From positions 91,810,500 through 91,874,499 of the forward strand of contig NC_090034.1 in NCBI RefSeq assembly GCF_037176765.1: DNA of 64,000 nt. The letters run 5' to 3'. The position numbers were made by a program, and so were the translations under genes. Below the pieces are notes generated by a model. The model had not been told where the DNA came from, did not search any database, and saw nothing but the letters and a program-made list of their open reading frames with translations. Origin of the DNA: Anolis sagrei (taxonomy: Eukaryota; Chordata; Lepidosauria; Squamata; Anolidae). Within the stretch, counting starts at the first letter, position 1, and every line of letters begins with the position of its first letter. This document shows, one piece after another, positions 43,600 to 55,909 of the stretch.

Positions 43600-44900
43600 T
43601 TAATTTGTTGTTGTTTCCAACCTCCATGTATAGAGAAGGGCAGGTATGTTGTTGTTGTTGTTGATGATGATGATAGGGTGCCATAAATATCCTAAAGGCA
43701 TTATATCCTGTCTGATCCTAGAAGCAATGCAGTTTCAGATTTGATTAGTATTTGGATGGGAGGCTGCCACCCTAGGTTGAGAAATACTGCTTTGGAAGCT
43801 CCTGAAATCAACATTTTGCCTTTTTGAATCCTGTGAATAGTTTCTAAATTCTGCCAATCCTAACTGGGCAGAATGAAGCCATTGCCTTGGGCAAAATCGA
43901 TAGCAAAATGTAAATTTTTCACTTTTTTGAGCATGACATTTGATGCTAGACCCCAGGCTGCAAAATATCTCTATTTTTCTGTATCTGTCTATAGATGGGT
44001 ATCTTTAACATAGCAAAGGGAGGCTAAGGAAGATTGAGACACTAGTCTTCAAATATCAGAAGGAAGGATGACATGAACCATGAACATGCAAGAAAAGGAT
44101 TTGTGGATAAACATTAGAGGAAATATCTTGATGGTACACATCATTTGACAGTGGAACCGACTCCCTCATAACATGGAGGGCTCTTTTCATCTGGGCTCCA
44201 TGGACAACTGTCTATCAGAGATGTTGATGCTCGAATAAGAGCAAACTGCCATGCATGATCTGGATTGCCATTGCTTAAAGCCTGAAATGTATCATTATTC
44301 CCTCAATGGGAATTGTACTCTGTGCTCATGCAGTTGCACTGTTGCCTATGTTCGATTTCACATGTTCCTAGGATGTTCCCTGGCGTTGCAGCCGGCTGCA
44401 AGCGCTTGTTCCCTAGCATTGCAATAATCCCCCGGAGCGAGTACAGCCTGACATTGCAGTCCAATTCGGCTGGCAGGAGGCCCACTAGGTTCAAGACCCG
44501 CTCTGCAAGAGAAACCAAGCCAAAGTTAAGGGATTTTCACAATTCTGTGCCATGCTTAGTTTGAGATAAAGCAGAGGCTCAGGCGCGCGCACATACACTG
44601 TATTCTCTATAGTATTATTCCCAAATATGTTCCAGATTGCAGCACTGGATTCTGGAACTACTGTTTTTAGTGGGAGATGATAATGCTCCTACACTAGAAT
44701 CAATGGGTGCTTCATTTGGGACGGATTGTACCTCTGTGCTCAGTGCGTATTTGTGTGTGAGAGAGAAAAGGGTGAGGCCAACACTGAAAATCAATTTACA
44801 CAGCATGTTTAGAGAAGCACAGAGGCGTGTCAGTATCAGACTATGGACCTTCTTTTTAAAATGATTCCACACACACACAGAGACACACACACACAACTCT
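43600..44900. other. Stretch without recognised features
   Basis: Contains (gtt)n and (gat)n at about 43650. A part near 44050-44260 is faintly like a decayed CR1, but the match is too weak to call. Confidence 0.35.
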
Positions 44901-44907
44901 CTACAAC

Positions 44908-45692
44908 AGTTTTTCTCAACCTGGGGATTGGGACCCCTGAGGGGTCACGAGGGGGTTTCAGATGGACTGCCAAAGACCATGGTCTTTGGAACCCCTTTGG
45001 CAGAGAAGTCTGAGGATCTCTCCACCTGCCCTTCTCTAAATTTTTGGAAACAGACAGCAAATCCTCCCACCAAAAACCCTCCTCCGCTGTGATTGGCCGG
45101 CCCCTCTGGGGAGGGGAGAACAGGCATGCTTGGCGCATGGGAGTGTGGTGCGCATGTGCGGATGAGGGAGAGCGTGCAAGGCTGGAGTGAGGTTTGTGCC
45201 AGCTAGTCCCTTCAAGCCATGGGGGTTCTGTGTGGGAAGTTTGGCCCAATTCTGTCATTGGTGGGGTTCAAAATGTTCTTTAATTGTAGGTGAGCTATAA
45301 ATCCCAGCAACTACAACTCCCAAATGTCAAGGTCAATGCCCATCAAACCCTTCCAGTATTTTCTGTTGCTCATGGGAGATCTGTGTGTCAAGTTTGGTTC
45401 AATTCCATCATTGGTGGGGTTCAGAATGCTCTTTGATTATAGATGAACTATAAATCCCAGCAACTACAATCACAAATGACAAAATCAACCCCCCCCCCTC
45501 CAACCTCACCAGTATTCAAATTTAGGCAGTGAATGAAAAGACTTCCTGCACATCAGATATTTACATTATGATTGATAACAGTAGCAAAATTACAGTCATG
45601 AAGTATCAATGAAAATATTTTTATGGTTGGGGGTCACCACATGAGGAACTGTATTAAGGGGTCCAGCATTAGGAAGGTTGAGAAACACCACT
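44908..45692 (+). mobile_element. hAT-Charlie-type element, variant interior
   Basis: Ends 'acagtttttctcaacctggg' and 'ggttgagaaacacca'. Between about 44990 and 45220 it carries a block absent from the other copies, including 'gctgtgattggccggcccct'. Confidence 0.7.
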
Positions 45693-45892
45693 CTACAATT
45701 TACCATTGTAAGTATCCCCATTTAATACCTCCTTTTTTCTGATGCTCACCTCTCAAGAAAACATTTTTCCAGTTTTCTTTGGGGGCTGAGTTGAAGGTGT
45801 TTGACAATTTAAATACAAAATATCTGAAATGTTAGCAAGCGTGCATCTGTACTTGAGTTGAATTTTCACCCACACCAGAATATTTTCTTTCA

Positions 45893-46017
45893 AGGCTTTT
45901 AAACAGAGGCTGGATGGCCATCTGTCAGGAGTGCTTTGAATGTGGTTTTCCTGCTTCTTGGCAGGGGGTTGGACCGGATGGCTCACGATGTCTCTTCCAA
46001 GTCTATGATTCTACGGG
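45893..46017 (+). mobile_element. CR1 LINE 3' fragment
   Basis: 'aggcttttaaacagaggctgg' through 'gtctatgattctacg'. Confidence 0.8.
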
Positions 46018-46746
46018 TCTCTTAAGAAGGTTGTGTTCATGGTTAAAGATAAAGATATAGAGGGAAATGTGGCGGAAAGGGTAGTGAAGGGAGGTGAGAG
46101 GGAAAATTAAAAATGTAATGTGAACGAACCTGTAAATAATGTGAATAGATAATATAGAAATATTTTAATTCACTACAAGCCTACATTAGACATTTATTAT
46201 ATGTTCAAATATTATGTTATTTTGCATTCAATAAAAATATGATTTTATGATTTTAAACGTCAATCTTTTGAGTGATGTATGTGACTGAGGAATAAAGAAA
46301 GACATTTTGATTTTCCACTGGCATAGGTTATGCAAGGGACAAAGTGGGAAAGAGTGGAGCCATAGAAGATATTGTGAGTTCGTTGGAAGAAAGCTGGGAC
46401 ATAAATGTATATGATGGATGGAAAGAAGGAAGAAAGACGTGTTCTACTTCCGTCACTATATGGTTTGTTGCTATTGCTGTGCCCACGAAAGGCTCTTATT
46501 AGCCTGTAAAAGTTTGCAGTCCAGGTATTCATTTGACAGCCCCTAAAGCCACATTCCTGTCAAGAGTGATAGAAATGCAGACAGCTGCACTGACCCATAC
46601 TAATGGAGCAATTCTTGCAGTTTTAAATTTCACTAGAAAAAGGATTTCTCATAAAGTAAATAGATCTTTGGCCATTCATGATCAAACCACACAAAGAAGC
46701 TGTCCATTGTGGTAGGGATGGCTCACATATTCAATATCTTTAGGTT

Positions 46747-47745
46747 AGGGCAGCGTTTCTCAAACTGGGGTCAGGACCCCCGGGGAGGTCATGAGGGGGT
46801 GTTAGAGGGGTCACCAAAGACCATCAGAAAACACAGTATTTTCTGTTGGTCATGGGGGTTCTGTGTGGTTTGGGGTTCAAAATGCACTTTGATTGAAGGT
46901 GAACTATAAATCCCAGCAACTACAACTCTCAAATGTCAAGGTCTATTTTCCCCAAAATCCGCCAGTGTTCACATTCGGGAATATAGAGTATTCATGCCAA
47001 GTTTGGCCCATTGTTTGAGTCCACAGTGCTCTCTGGTTGTAGGTGAACTACAACTCCAAAACTCAAGGTCAATGCCCACCAAACCCTTCTAGTATTTTCT
47101 GTAGGTCATGGGAGTTCTGTGTGCCAAGTTTGGTTCAATTCCATTATTGGTGGAGTTCAGAATACTCTTTGATTATAGGTGAACTAAATCCCAGCAACTA
47201 CAACTCCCAAATGACAAAACACTCCCCCCCCCCAGGCCCGTAGCCAGGATTTCGTTTCGGGGGGGGGGGGGGGGGCTAAAAAATTTTCAGGGGGGGTTTC
47301 GGGGGGGGCTGAGTCTGAGTGAAAGAGGGTCTAGCCTAGCAAACCTTTTGTATCATTACCCCAATACCCCCATACATATGGGATATATTGAGAATGGTGA
47401 TCAAATCATGATATTAATAAACATAACAGTTTAAATAATGCACCAGTAAGGCCTTTTCGCGAACCACCATGAGAATTTCGGGGGGGGGGGGGGGCTGAAG
47501 CCCCCCGAGCCCCCCCCCTGGCTACATGCCTGCCCCCCCCAACCCCACCAGTATTCAAATTTGTATCGAGTAGTTGTGCCAAATTTGGCGTAGTGAATGA
47601 AAATACATCCTGCATATCAGGTATTTACATTACAGTAGCAAAATTACAGTTATGAAAGTAGCAACAACATTGATTTTATGGTTGGGGTTCCCACAACATG
47701 AGGAACTGTATTAAGGGGTTGCAGCATTAGGAAGGTTGAGAAACA
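46747..47745 (+). mobile_element. hAT-Charlie-type element with a second hAT inside
   Basis: Ends 'cagcgtttctcaaactgggg' and 'aggttgagaaacacg'; interrupted at 47233-47532. Confidence 0.78.
47233..47532. mobile_element. hAT-type nonautonomous element with G-rich ends
   Basis: 300 bp, ends 'caggcccgtagccagg' and 'cctggctacatgcctg', each next to long G/C runs. An eight-C duplication flanks it, the length expected of hAT, inside the C run of the host hAT element. Confidence 0.75.
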
Positions 47746-47749
47746 CGGG

Positions 47750-48955
47750 GTTATGGTGAAGAATGCCCCTAAGCTCAGATGAAAGCTGGAAGGAGGTGTC
47801 CAGGGATACCATTCTCCCCCTATCAAAGAGACCTGATGTTCTGACCCTACTGTTGGGTTTCATCCCTGCATAATTCTCTTGTTTCATCAGGTTTCCAGAC
47901 CTCAAGGAGTACCTAAACTAGAAATAATACTAGGCTAAACGATTCCTCCCCCCCCCCCCATGCATGTTTCCCAAAATGGCTTTACTCTTTACTCTTTCTC
48001 CTTGCCACTGTCTCCTCTTCTTTGATGATGTAGGAATGGAATTCTGTTAAGGAACTTCCTCTTTAAAGCTATTTTTATTGCCCTGGGCTAGCCATGCGGC
48101 CATTTGCCATTTCTCCACTCTCTTCTGCTTTTTCTTTCTACTTACGACGATGCACATTTTGCCTCTCTCTAGGCGAAATGTAGCTGCATGGATTTTTTTT
48201 ACCCCTTTCCCTCTTTTGAAGATGAGATTTGATTAGTAAGCTAGTTAGCTCCAAGACCTTTTCTATCAAGTTGTATTTCTTTTACTTCAATAAATACTTT
48301 TGAACCTAAAGTTCTGACTCTGCAATCCTGTGCCATCCTAAAGAATAGAAGCTTATCACAGCTCATCGTATGTAAGTTTCTGCTGATTGTGAAGTTTACT
48401 TCTGGTATTCTGCTATATTTATAGTGGAATCACCCCAACTGAGAGCTATTTTTGAGCCTCACAGCTCGGATTCCCTGATTTCCCTATGTTACGGCAAAGC
48501 ACATAAATCCAAAAAGGAGTAAAAGGAGGAAAGGAGAGGGAGAAGAAAAGAGAGAGCAGCAGAGAGAAGGAGAGATTCATCAGTGGCCTCCTCCACCTTC
48601 TCTTTCCCTCTCGCTCTCTGCTCTCCCAATGCTGCTGACCAGCACCCTCAGGGGATGTTGCTTTGCTGCGTTGGCTTTGTAACAGACTAAATTATTATTG
48701 CATACAGACAGCAGCTGAAGATAGCGTGGGTCAATTACAGATTTCCATGAAAGCCAAAAAAAGGCACATTTTTTTCTCCGAAGTGCAACTCCCTTAGACA
48801 ATGAAGTGAGGGGTTATTGTGCTAGAAGGTCAAGGGCAGAAGGACACCCGCCACCCTCCTCTTCTCTCTGAGTTAATGACTTTCGGAGGGCTGGGCTGGC
48901 GTGTGCGCTTGCATGTGAGGGCCTCAGGGATATTCCACCCTCACCCCCATTTCTG
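47750..48955. other. Stretch without recognised features
   Basis: AG-rich at 48500-48570, otherwise ordinary AT-rich sequence. No gene or named repeat. Confidence 0.4.
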
Positions 48956-48962
48956 TGAATCC

Positions 48963-49020
48963 TTCTTTCCTTCCTTCCTTCCTTCCTTCCTTCCTTCCTT
49001 CCTTCCTTCCTTCCTTCCTT
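48963..49020 (+). repeat. (TTCC)n microsatellite
   Basis: About 58 bp of perfect ttcc units. Confidence 0.97.
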
Positions 49021-49254
49021 TTGCCCCAAGCTTTTTTATTTGTGGAGATGGAAGCAATCATTTTATCTTGTTGCTCACCAAGAAGCTATACAATACAATC
49101 CTCGTAAACATAGCGAGCAAATTTCTCTCTGGGGAGGACTACCACTCCCAGACTTTCACACCATGTAAAGCCCAATGGTTGTGATTTGGAAGGGACAATC
49201 CCAATCTTCTATCAAACCGTTTTTGCAACTGTGGTCAGAGCATCCCAGTTTCTC

Positions 49255-49570
49255 TATTTATTTCTAACTTTTCTACCCGTCGTTCTCAACCCCTGAAGGG
49301 GGACTCAGAGCAGCTTACAGTAACAGCAATTTGATGCCGAGAGCGTGCAAAAACACATTGTAAACAACTTTTTACAAAAGATAAAACATTGAAATAAAAT
49401 ACATTTAAAACATTATTATTCATCATATAAGCGAATCGACATCTAATTTACATATTTACACCCTGCCCTTCTCACCTCGAAGGGGACTCAGAGAGGCATT
49501 TACACATAGGCAACAATTCAATGCCATAGAATCAACATACTATTAAAATAAAAAATTACATTAAAACCAA
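49255..49570 (-). mobile_element. LINE 3'-tail fragments
   Basis: Two tails in a row: 'gggggactcagagcagctta' and 'aaggggactcagagaggcat', each followed by 'caattcaatgcc'-like text. Confidence 0.5.
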
Positions 49571-49583
49571 AGAATTAAAATAT

Positions 49584-49912
49584 CTAAGGTAAAGGTAAAG
49601 GTTTTCTCCTGACATTCAGTCTAGTCATGTCTGACTCTGGGGGGTGGTGCTCCTCTCCATTTCTAAGTCAAAGAGCCGGCGTTGTCCGTAGACACCTCCT
49701 AGGTCATGTGGATGGCATGACTGCATGGAGCTCTGTTACCTTCCTGCAGAAGCGGTACCTATTTATCTACTCACATTTGCATGTTTTTCGAACTGCTAGG
49801 TTGGCAGAAGCTGGGGCTAACAGTAGAAGCTCATGCTACTCCCTGGATTTGAACCTGCGATCTTTTGATCAGCAAGTTAAGCAGCTCAGCGGTTTAACCC
49901 ACTGTGTATTAA
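49584..49912 (-). mobile_element. Sauria-type tRNA SINE
   Basis: Full-length inverse copy with (aggtaa)n tail: 'ggtaaaggtaaaggttttct', 'gaactgctaggttggcagaa', 'cagcggtttaacccactg'. Confidence 0.88.
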
Positions 49913-49967
49913 AACTACACAGTCCAAGATCATCCTCCACACAGTGTTCCTTGGCTACAACTCCTAG

Positions 49968-50305
49968 GGTACATCTACCCTGTAGAATGAATGCAATGTT
50001 GACACCACTTTAACTGTAATGACTCAATGCTATGGAATTATGGGAGTTGTAGTTGTACTAAACCTTCTCTTCCAAACAGTGCCAGTGCCTCACCAAACTG
50101 CAACTCCCATGACTGAGTTTGACACTCTTTTCACTACCATGGTTCAGCACTATGGAATCTTAAGCATTGTAGTTTCACAAGATCTTTCATTTTCTCTGCC
50201 TTTGGGGATACACCAGCACACTCTCTGGCAGAGAAGGCCTTGTGAAACTACAACTCCCAAGATTCTGTAGCACTGATCCATGGGATGTCAAATGCAGATC
50301 CCATT
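49968..50305. mobile_element. MITE with direct and inverted internal repeats
   Basis: Starts 'agggtacatctaccctgtag'. Repeated 'ctatggaatt.tgggagttgtagtt' and its complement 'aaactacaactcccaagatt' occur within. Noncoding. Confidence 0.5.
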
Positions 50306-50309
50306 GTAA

Positions 50310-51050
50310 ACCGAAGTTTTAAAGTTTTGCTTCCAGTTTTGTCTTTGCACCTGAGGAGAGGAGAAAGGGTTAATATTTGTTTAGTTTTTGGAAGGGATAT
50401 TATGCCTTCCCCATCTCCCCCATCCTCCCAGTCCCTCTTTTAGAAAAACATGACCTTTTAGAGATCATAACCTTTCAGAGAAAAGCCAAAAACCTGTTTG
50501 AGTAGAATCTTCTCAACTGGTACACAACCAAATGTAACCATGTCAGACAGTTGGCTTCAGTTGTTAGACTGAATGACTCTGATCTGTTAAGAAACAGAGA
50601 ATATGCCAGTGCATAAAAAATAGCAGTTATTCAGAGGTGTTTTTCAGTGCCCAAAATATATATCTTCTCTCCCATAAAGCAACTCGTTTTATATTATGCA
50701 CTCAAGAGACAAAATAAAGTAGACTTTAGTAAAAATAACATATTTGTTTTACTCACGACCATCATGTGTTCAGTATACACAGGTACACATTTTATCAGTC
50801 AGTTACAGATATGTTTGAGATAGGTTCTGTGCCATCCGGTCAGAACATCTCTTTTACAATAAACAGCAGTCCCAAAGTCTAAAGAAGTCTGTGCTCTATG
50901 CTTGTCCCGGAGCAGATCACGTGGCCTGCAGCCCCTCCCACAACTTCTCAGGAAAAACATAGAACAAGGAAAGAAAGCTGCATAGCAGAACATACATACA
51001 ATACGTAAGCAACAGGATTATAGATAAATTACTAGAGGCGGCTTGAAGAA
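50310..51050. other. Stretch without recognised features
   Basis: AT-rich sequence with no recognisable coding text or repeat. Confidence 0.4.
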
Positions 51051-51057
51051 GGTTTTT

Positions 51058-51345
51058 TTAATCCAGACAGGAAAAAATCAGGGCCAGACAACACCTCCCA
51101 ACAAAGAATTACTCCAGGAAGTAAGCAGCCAGGCTTTGAAGCTGCAAGGCCATTAAATGCTAATCAAGGTGGCCAATTACAACATTCACATTTGTCTCAA
51201 GCAGATAAGAGTTCTTTCTCCCACCTTGGACATTCCATATCTATATAAACATCACTTGCCTAGTTTCCAACAGAACTCACAACCTGAGGATGCCTTCCAT
51301 AGATGTGGGCGAAACGTCAGGAGAGAATGCTTCTGGAACATGGCC
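51058..51345 (+). mobile_element. Penelope-like element 3' end
   Basis: 'gggccagacaacacctccca', 'aggccattaaatgctaatca', 'tgtgggcgaaacgtcaggag', 'ggaacatggccat'. Confidence 0.75.
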
Positions 51346-51982
51346 ATCACAGCAATCTATATAAGGGTTACTTACCTTAATCGTTCATTGCAAGCACTGT
51401 GGTCTGTTTTGAAGTATCTTTGTGATCACCACAAACCATTCTAGCTAAATGATGGTGAAAATAATTTGAATAATAATTTAAATAACACAGTCATTTAACA
51501 AGCATATTAAATATAACGATGAAACTGTTTTCATGCTTGCGCTTTCACTACCGCATTTATCTCATTCTGTTTTTAACAAAAATAAAAGTCCTTTTCTATT
51601 TTTGAAACCACGTTGAGCAACTTTTTCTGACACATCATCTGCAGCTGAGAATGAGTGAGAATGGAAGCAAGAACAGAAAAGGAGAAATAGCTTGTCTTCT
51701 TTCATGTATGTTGTTCACATCTGAAGCACTCAAAAACCACATACATAGTTGTGGTACGGCTGTTTCCTCTCTCTTCATTTAAGTTTAGTAGAAAAAAAAC
51801 ATGTTTATACACCACAAACTGGTGCATACATATAAAACTAACCTCATTGTGGCTGTTTAGAGTTATCTTGGGATAGTTTCTTACATTAGTTTTTTAAAAT
51901 GTGATTTTACTTTAATCTAGCATTGAAACTCACATTCCTTGAAATTTAATATTTGGCCAAATTTTCAGAATTTAACAGTATA

Positions 51983-52272
51983 GTAGAATCTCACTTATCC
52001 AACCTTTGCTCATTCAACGTTCTGCATTATCCAACGCAGTCTGCCTCCCGCTGGGATACACAGCTGTTTCAAAACATTGCGATGTTTTGGTGCTAAATTC
52101 GTAAATATAGTAATTACTACATAATGTTACTGTGTATTGAATTGCTTTTTATGTCGATTTGTTGTAAAAGGTGATGTTTCTGTGCTTAATTTGTAAAATC
52201 ATAATATAATTTGACATTTAATAGGCTTTTCCTTCATTCTTCCTTATTATCCAACATATGTTGGATACACTA
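51983..52272. mobile_element. Tigger-like MITE, right end decayed
   Basis: 'tagtagaatctcacttatcc' on the left, 'attatccaacatatgttgga' near the right. Same interior as 53264-53590 ('cattgcgatgttttggtgc'). Confidence 0.65.
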
Positions 52273-52690
52273 ATACACTTTATTTATATTCCACTTTATC
52301 TCCCCGGAGGGACTCAGAGTAGATTACTTACTTACTTACTTACTTAGGCGATCCCTCATAGTCTGAGGATGATGGTCCTCCAAGTGTAGTATCCTGGCGG
52401 TGGGTCCGTAGATGACTGTGGAGCCCTATTCTTGATCTGCATCTTCTCCCACAGTGAGGGCATCGGTTTCCAGGTCAGGGTTGGATTGACGTACCTTCCT
52501 CTTGGCACGTTTCTCTCTTTCGCCCTCCATTCGTGCCTCTTCAAATTCTGCAGCACTGCTGGTCACAGCTGACCTCTAACTGGAGCGCTCAAGGGCCAGG
52601 GCTTACAGTAGATTACAGTATACATATAAGGCAAACATTCAATGCCATTTTACATGAACAATGACATACAATGCACATCTCTGGCGTCCG
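52262..52690 (-). mobile_element. LINE tail interrupted by another LINE fragment
   Basis: 'ctttatttatattccacttt..cagagtagatta' continues at 52605 with 'cagtagattacagtatacat..aaacattcaatgcc'. The duplicated 'agtagatta' brackets the insert 52336-52604. Confidence 0.6.
52336..52604 (-). mobile_element. LINE C-terminal fragment with C2H2-like end
   Basis: Minus-strand relative of 34615-35040: its complement has 'ctacacttggaggaccatca' and 'gagggatcgcctaag', and a (taag)n tail. It shows no intact frame. Confidence 0.6.
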
Positions 52691-52739
52691 GAGGCAATGC
52701 TCAACTTCTGGCCATGGGGAGGTGTTCTTGTTTTATTTT

Positions 52740-52988
52740 CCATGCTGAAGGAGCCTGCTTTCTGCAGACATCTCCAATCTTTTTGCTGGCATGTCTGTCC
52801 CTTTTACCTTCCTGCCAAGGCAGTTCCTATTGATCCACTCGCATTGCATGCTTTCGAACTGCTAGGTAGGCAGAAGCTAGGACTGACAGTTGGGAGCTCA
52901 CCACAACTCATGACTTTGAACTGTTGACTCTCCAGTCAGCAGCCTTTCCAGCAGCTAGCGGCTTTAACCGCTGTGCTACTGCAGCCCC
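52740..52988 (-). mobile_element. Sauria-type SINE, old copy
   Basis: 'gaactgctaggtaggcagaa', 'ctgacagttgggagctcacc', 'ggctttaaccgctgtgctac'. Confidence 0.65.
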
Positions 52989-53014
52989 TATAATAGTTAA
53001 CATAATGTAGCATA

Positions 53015-53140
53015 ATATTATTTATTTGTTTGTTTATTTACAGTATTTATATTCTGCTCTTCTCACCCCGCAGGGGACTCAGGGCAGATTACAATGTACA
53101 TATACATGGCAAACATTCAAAGCCATTTAGACATACAATA
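53015..53140 (-). mobile_element. LINE 3'-tail fragment
   Basis: 'tatttatttgtttgtttatt', 'ggggactcagggcagattac', 'ggcaaacattcaaagcc'. Confidence 0.55.
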
Positions 53141-53263
53141 TCTATAGACAGACACAGAGGCAATTTAACATTTCAGCTTTTCATGACCTCTCAGTATTTA
53201 TTTAATGCAGCTGGCTACTAACTAGCTGTGCCACAGCTATATTGCACTATAGTATAGTATAAT

Positions 53264-53590
53264 ACAGTGGAGTCTCACTTATCCAACCTTCACTCATCCA
53301 ACATTCTGTATTATCCAACGCAGTCTTCCTTCCTCTGGATCCACAGCTGTTTCAATACATTGCGATGTTTTGGTGCAAAATTCATAAATACACTAATTAC
53401 TACATAACGTTACCACGCACTGAACTGCTTTTTCTGCCTATTTGTTGTAAAACATGATGTTTTGGTGCCCAATTTGTAAAATCATGACATAATTTGATTT
53501 TTAATAGGCATCGCCTTAATCCTGTCTTATTTTCACTTATCCAACATTCTGCTGGCCTGTTTATGTTGGATAAGTGAGACAGTACTGTAG
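53264..53590. mobile_element. Tigger-like (pogo/Tc1-mariner) MITE, complete
   Basis: Ends 'acagtggagtctcacttatc' and 'tgttggataagtgagacagt' are inverted and bordered by TA. About 327 bp, no frame. Confidence 0.8.
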
Positions 53591-53599
53591 TTCTAGGTG

Positions 53600-54580
53600 T
53601 GTGGGATTTTTTTCTCTTCACTGCAAAATTTGGAGGAAAGTTTCTCAAGTGAAGAAATGGAATGTTACACCACTTCAAGCTATTTCCATGCCCTGAGCTA
53701 CAACACTCTGGCAAAGAATTAAAGTGCTATCCCATTGATATGTTTGTGTACTGCGGATGTGGGTCTGAGTAGACATGGATGTGTGCTCTGGCAATGACAG
53801 CTATTTCGTGAAAGAAGTGGCAAATATTTGAAAAGTCAGAGAGTATCGGAAGTATATTTGATTTATCCTTTCCCCCCAAATCAAGTGCAGTGGAATTTTG
53901 CCACATCCAAAATCCAATAACTCATTGCTTTGAAAAGTTTGTAATGCAGTTCCAAAAATCTCCTTGGTTGCCTGGCCAGTTTTTCAATCCAACCCATGAC
54001 GAGGCTGTCACTTCCGTGTCACCAGTGGCAAACATTTAACCTGAGCCACGCCTGGTAACTGACAAACTGAAAGCTACATGGCGAAGGACCCTCCACATTC
54101 TACGAACAGGTAGGAATCTCACTACAGGCAGTCCCAGAGTTACAAACATCTAACAGACAAATGATTCATAGTTTAGTATGGGGGTGAGACAACAGGAAGG
54201 GAGAGGAATCTACCTCTAGAAAGGGAAATTCATTCCTGCAAGAGTTATCATGGGGAAAAGGTGTTTCTACTGAAGCTTGATCCCCAATCCTTGTTTCCAC
54301 AACAAGCCACTTTTATTTCAAAACCCAATTAGCACAGAGACAGAAAGTAAGAAGTAATCTTCTGAACGGGGGCACAGACAGCAAAACATACACCACAGGG
54401 GTCTTAATCTTTTCCTATGTTATCCAAAGCTAAAAATGTTATATATTTATCTGGCTGGAATTATACTTAACTAATGTACCTGTTCCGACACACATACACA
54501 TTCAGCTTAAGAACAAGCGCACAGAAATTCTCTTTTTCGTAACTTGGGAACTGCCTATATTGCATTTTGGACTTGAATCA
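53600..54580. other. Stretch without recognised features
   Basis: Ordinary noncoding sequence; no exon or repeat named. Confidence 0.4.
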
Positions 54581-54584
54581 ATGG

Positions 54585-55215
54585 GTAATGATTCCTGTTT
54601 AAGGGGCTTCATTGGCTGCCGTTCATTTTCCGGTCCCAATTCAAAGCCCTAAATGGTTTGGGACCCGCCAAGCTGCGTGACCGCATCACCGCATTCGATC
54701 ATCTGGAGAGGCCCTGCTCGTGCTCCCGCCTCCATCGCAAGCGCAATTGGTGGGGACGAGGGACAGCGCCTTCTTGGTGGTGGCCCCTCAACTCTGGAAC
54801 TGACTCCCCAGGGACATCATACATGTCTCAACGCTGGCAGTCTTTAGGAGGAGCCTGAAAACATGGTTGTTCCAGTGTGCCTTCCCAGAATAAGGAAACT
54901 CCCAGCAATATGTCCCTAAACTCACTTTATTAGTGATCTAGGATTGTCTGCACGCTCTATCCCTCTCCAAAATTTCTATCCTGTTCACCTGGTCACACCC
55001 AGCATTATTTTTTAAAATTTTAATTTAGTACATTTGGCCCTGCCATAGGTTTTTAAACGTTGTTGTTTATTGCTATTTTCTGTTTATGAGTTTTATTTAT
55101 TGTTTGTATTACTGTTGCTATTGTTTTTATTGTTGTATTGTGGGCTCAGCCTCATGTAAGCCGCACCGAGTCCCTTGGGGAAATGGTAGCGGGGCACAAA
55201 TAAAGTTTAATTATA
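54585..55215 (+). mobile_element. L2-like LINE 3' end
   Basis: 'aaggggcttcattggctgcc', 'agccctaaatggtttgggac', tail 'aatggtagcggggcacaaat'. Confidence 0.78.
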
Positions 55216-55326
55216 TTTTTTATTATAGGAGCATTGGTTGGGAAGGACTGATGTTTCTTCTACATTGCTAGGATGTGGAATGGGGAACTATTCTAAAAAA
55301 TGACATTTATCTTAGTAATTAGACAA

Positions 55327-55905
55327 CTTACTTTTTGGAGTTGTAGTTCACCTACATCCAGAGAGCACTGTGGACTCAAACAATGATGGATCTGCACCAA
55401 ACATGGCACGAATCCTCAATATGCCCAAATGTGAACACTGGTGGAGTTTGGGGAAAATAAACCTTGACATTTGAGAGTTGTAGTTGCTGGGATTTATAGT
55501 TCACCTTCAATCAAAGAGCATTTTGAACCCCAAACGTCCCACACAGAACCCCCATGACCAATAGAAAATACTTTGGTGATCTCTCTAACACCCCCTCGTG
55601 ACCTCCCCAGGGGTCCCGACCCCAGGATGAAAAACACTGCCCTAACCTAAAGATAATGAATATGTGAGCCATCCCTACCACAATGGACAGCTCCTTTGTG
55701 TGGTTTGATCATGAATGGCCAAAGAATGGTCAAAGAGCATTCTGAACCCTACCAATGATAGAATTGGGCCAGACTTCCCACACAGAACCCCCATGACCAA
55801 CAGAAAATACTATGTTTTCTGATGGTCTTTGGTGACCCCTCTGACACCCCCTCACCACACACACACCCCCAGGAGTCCCGACTCCCAGGTTGAGAAACAC
55901 TGCTG
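55327..55905 (-). mobile_element. Two hAT-Charlie-type fragments with a shared-flank piece between
   Basis: First 55327-55640 (ends 'ccccaggatgaaaaacactg'), second 55727-55905 (ends 'ccaggttgagaaacactg'). The 85 bp between them match, inverted, the left flank of the hAT at 46747. Confidence 0.7.
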
Positions 55906-55909
55906 TTTT

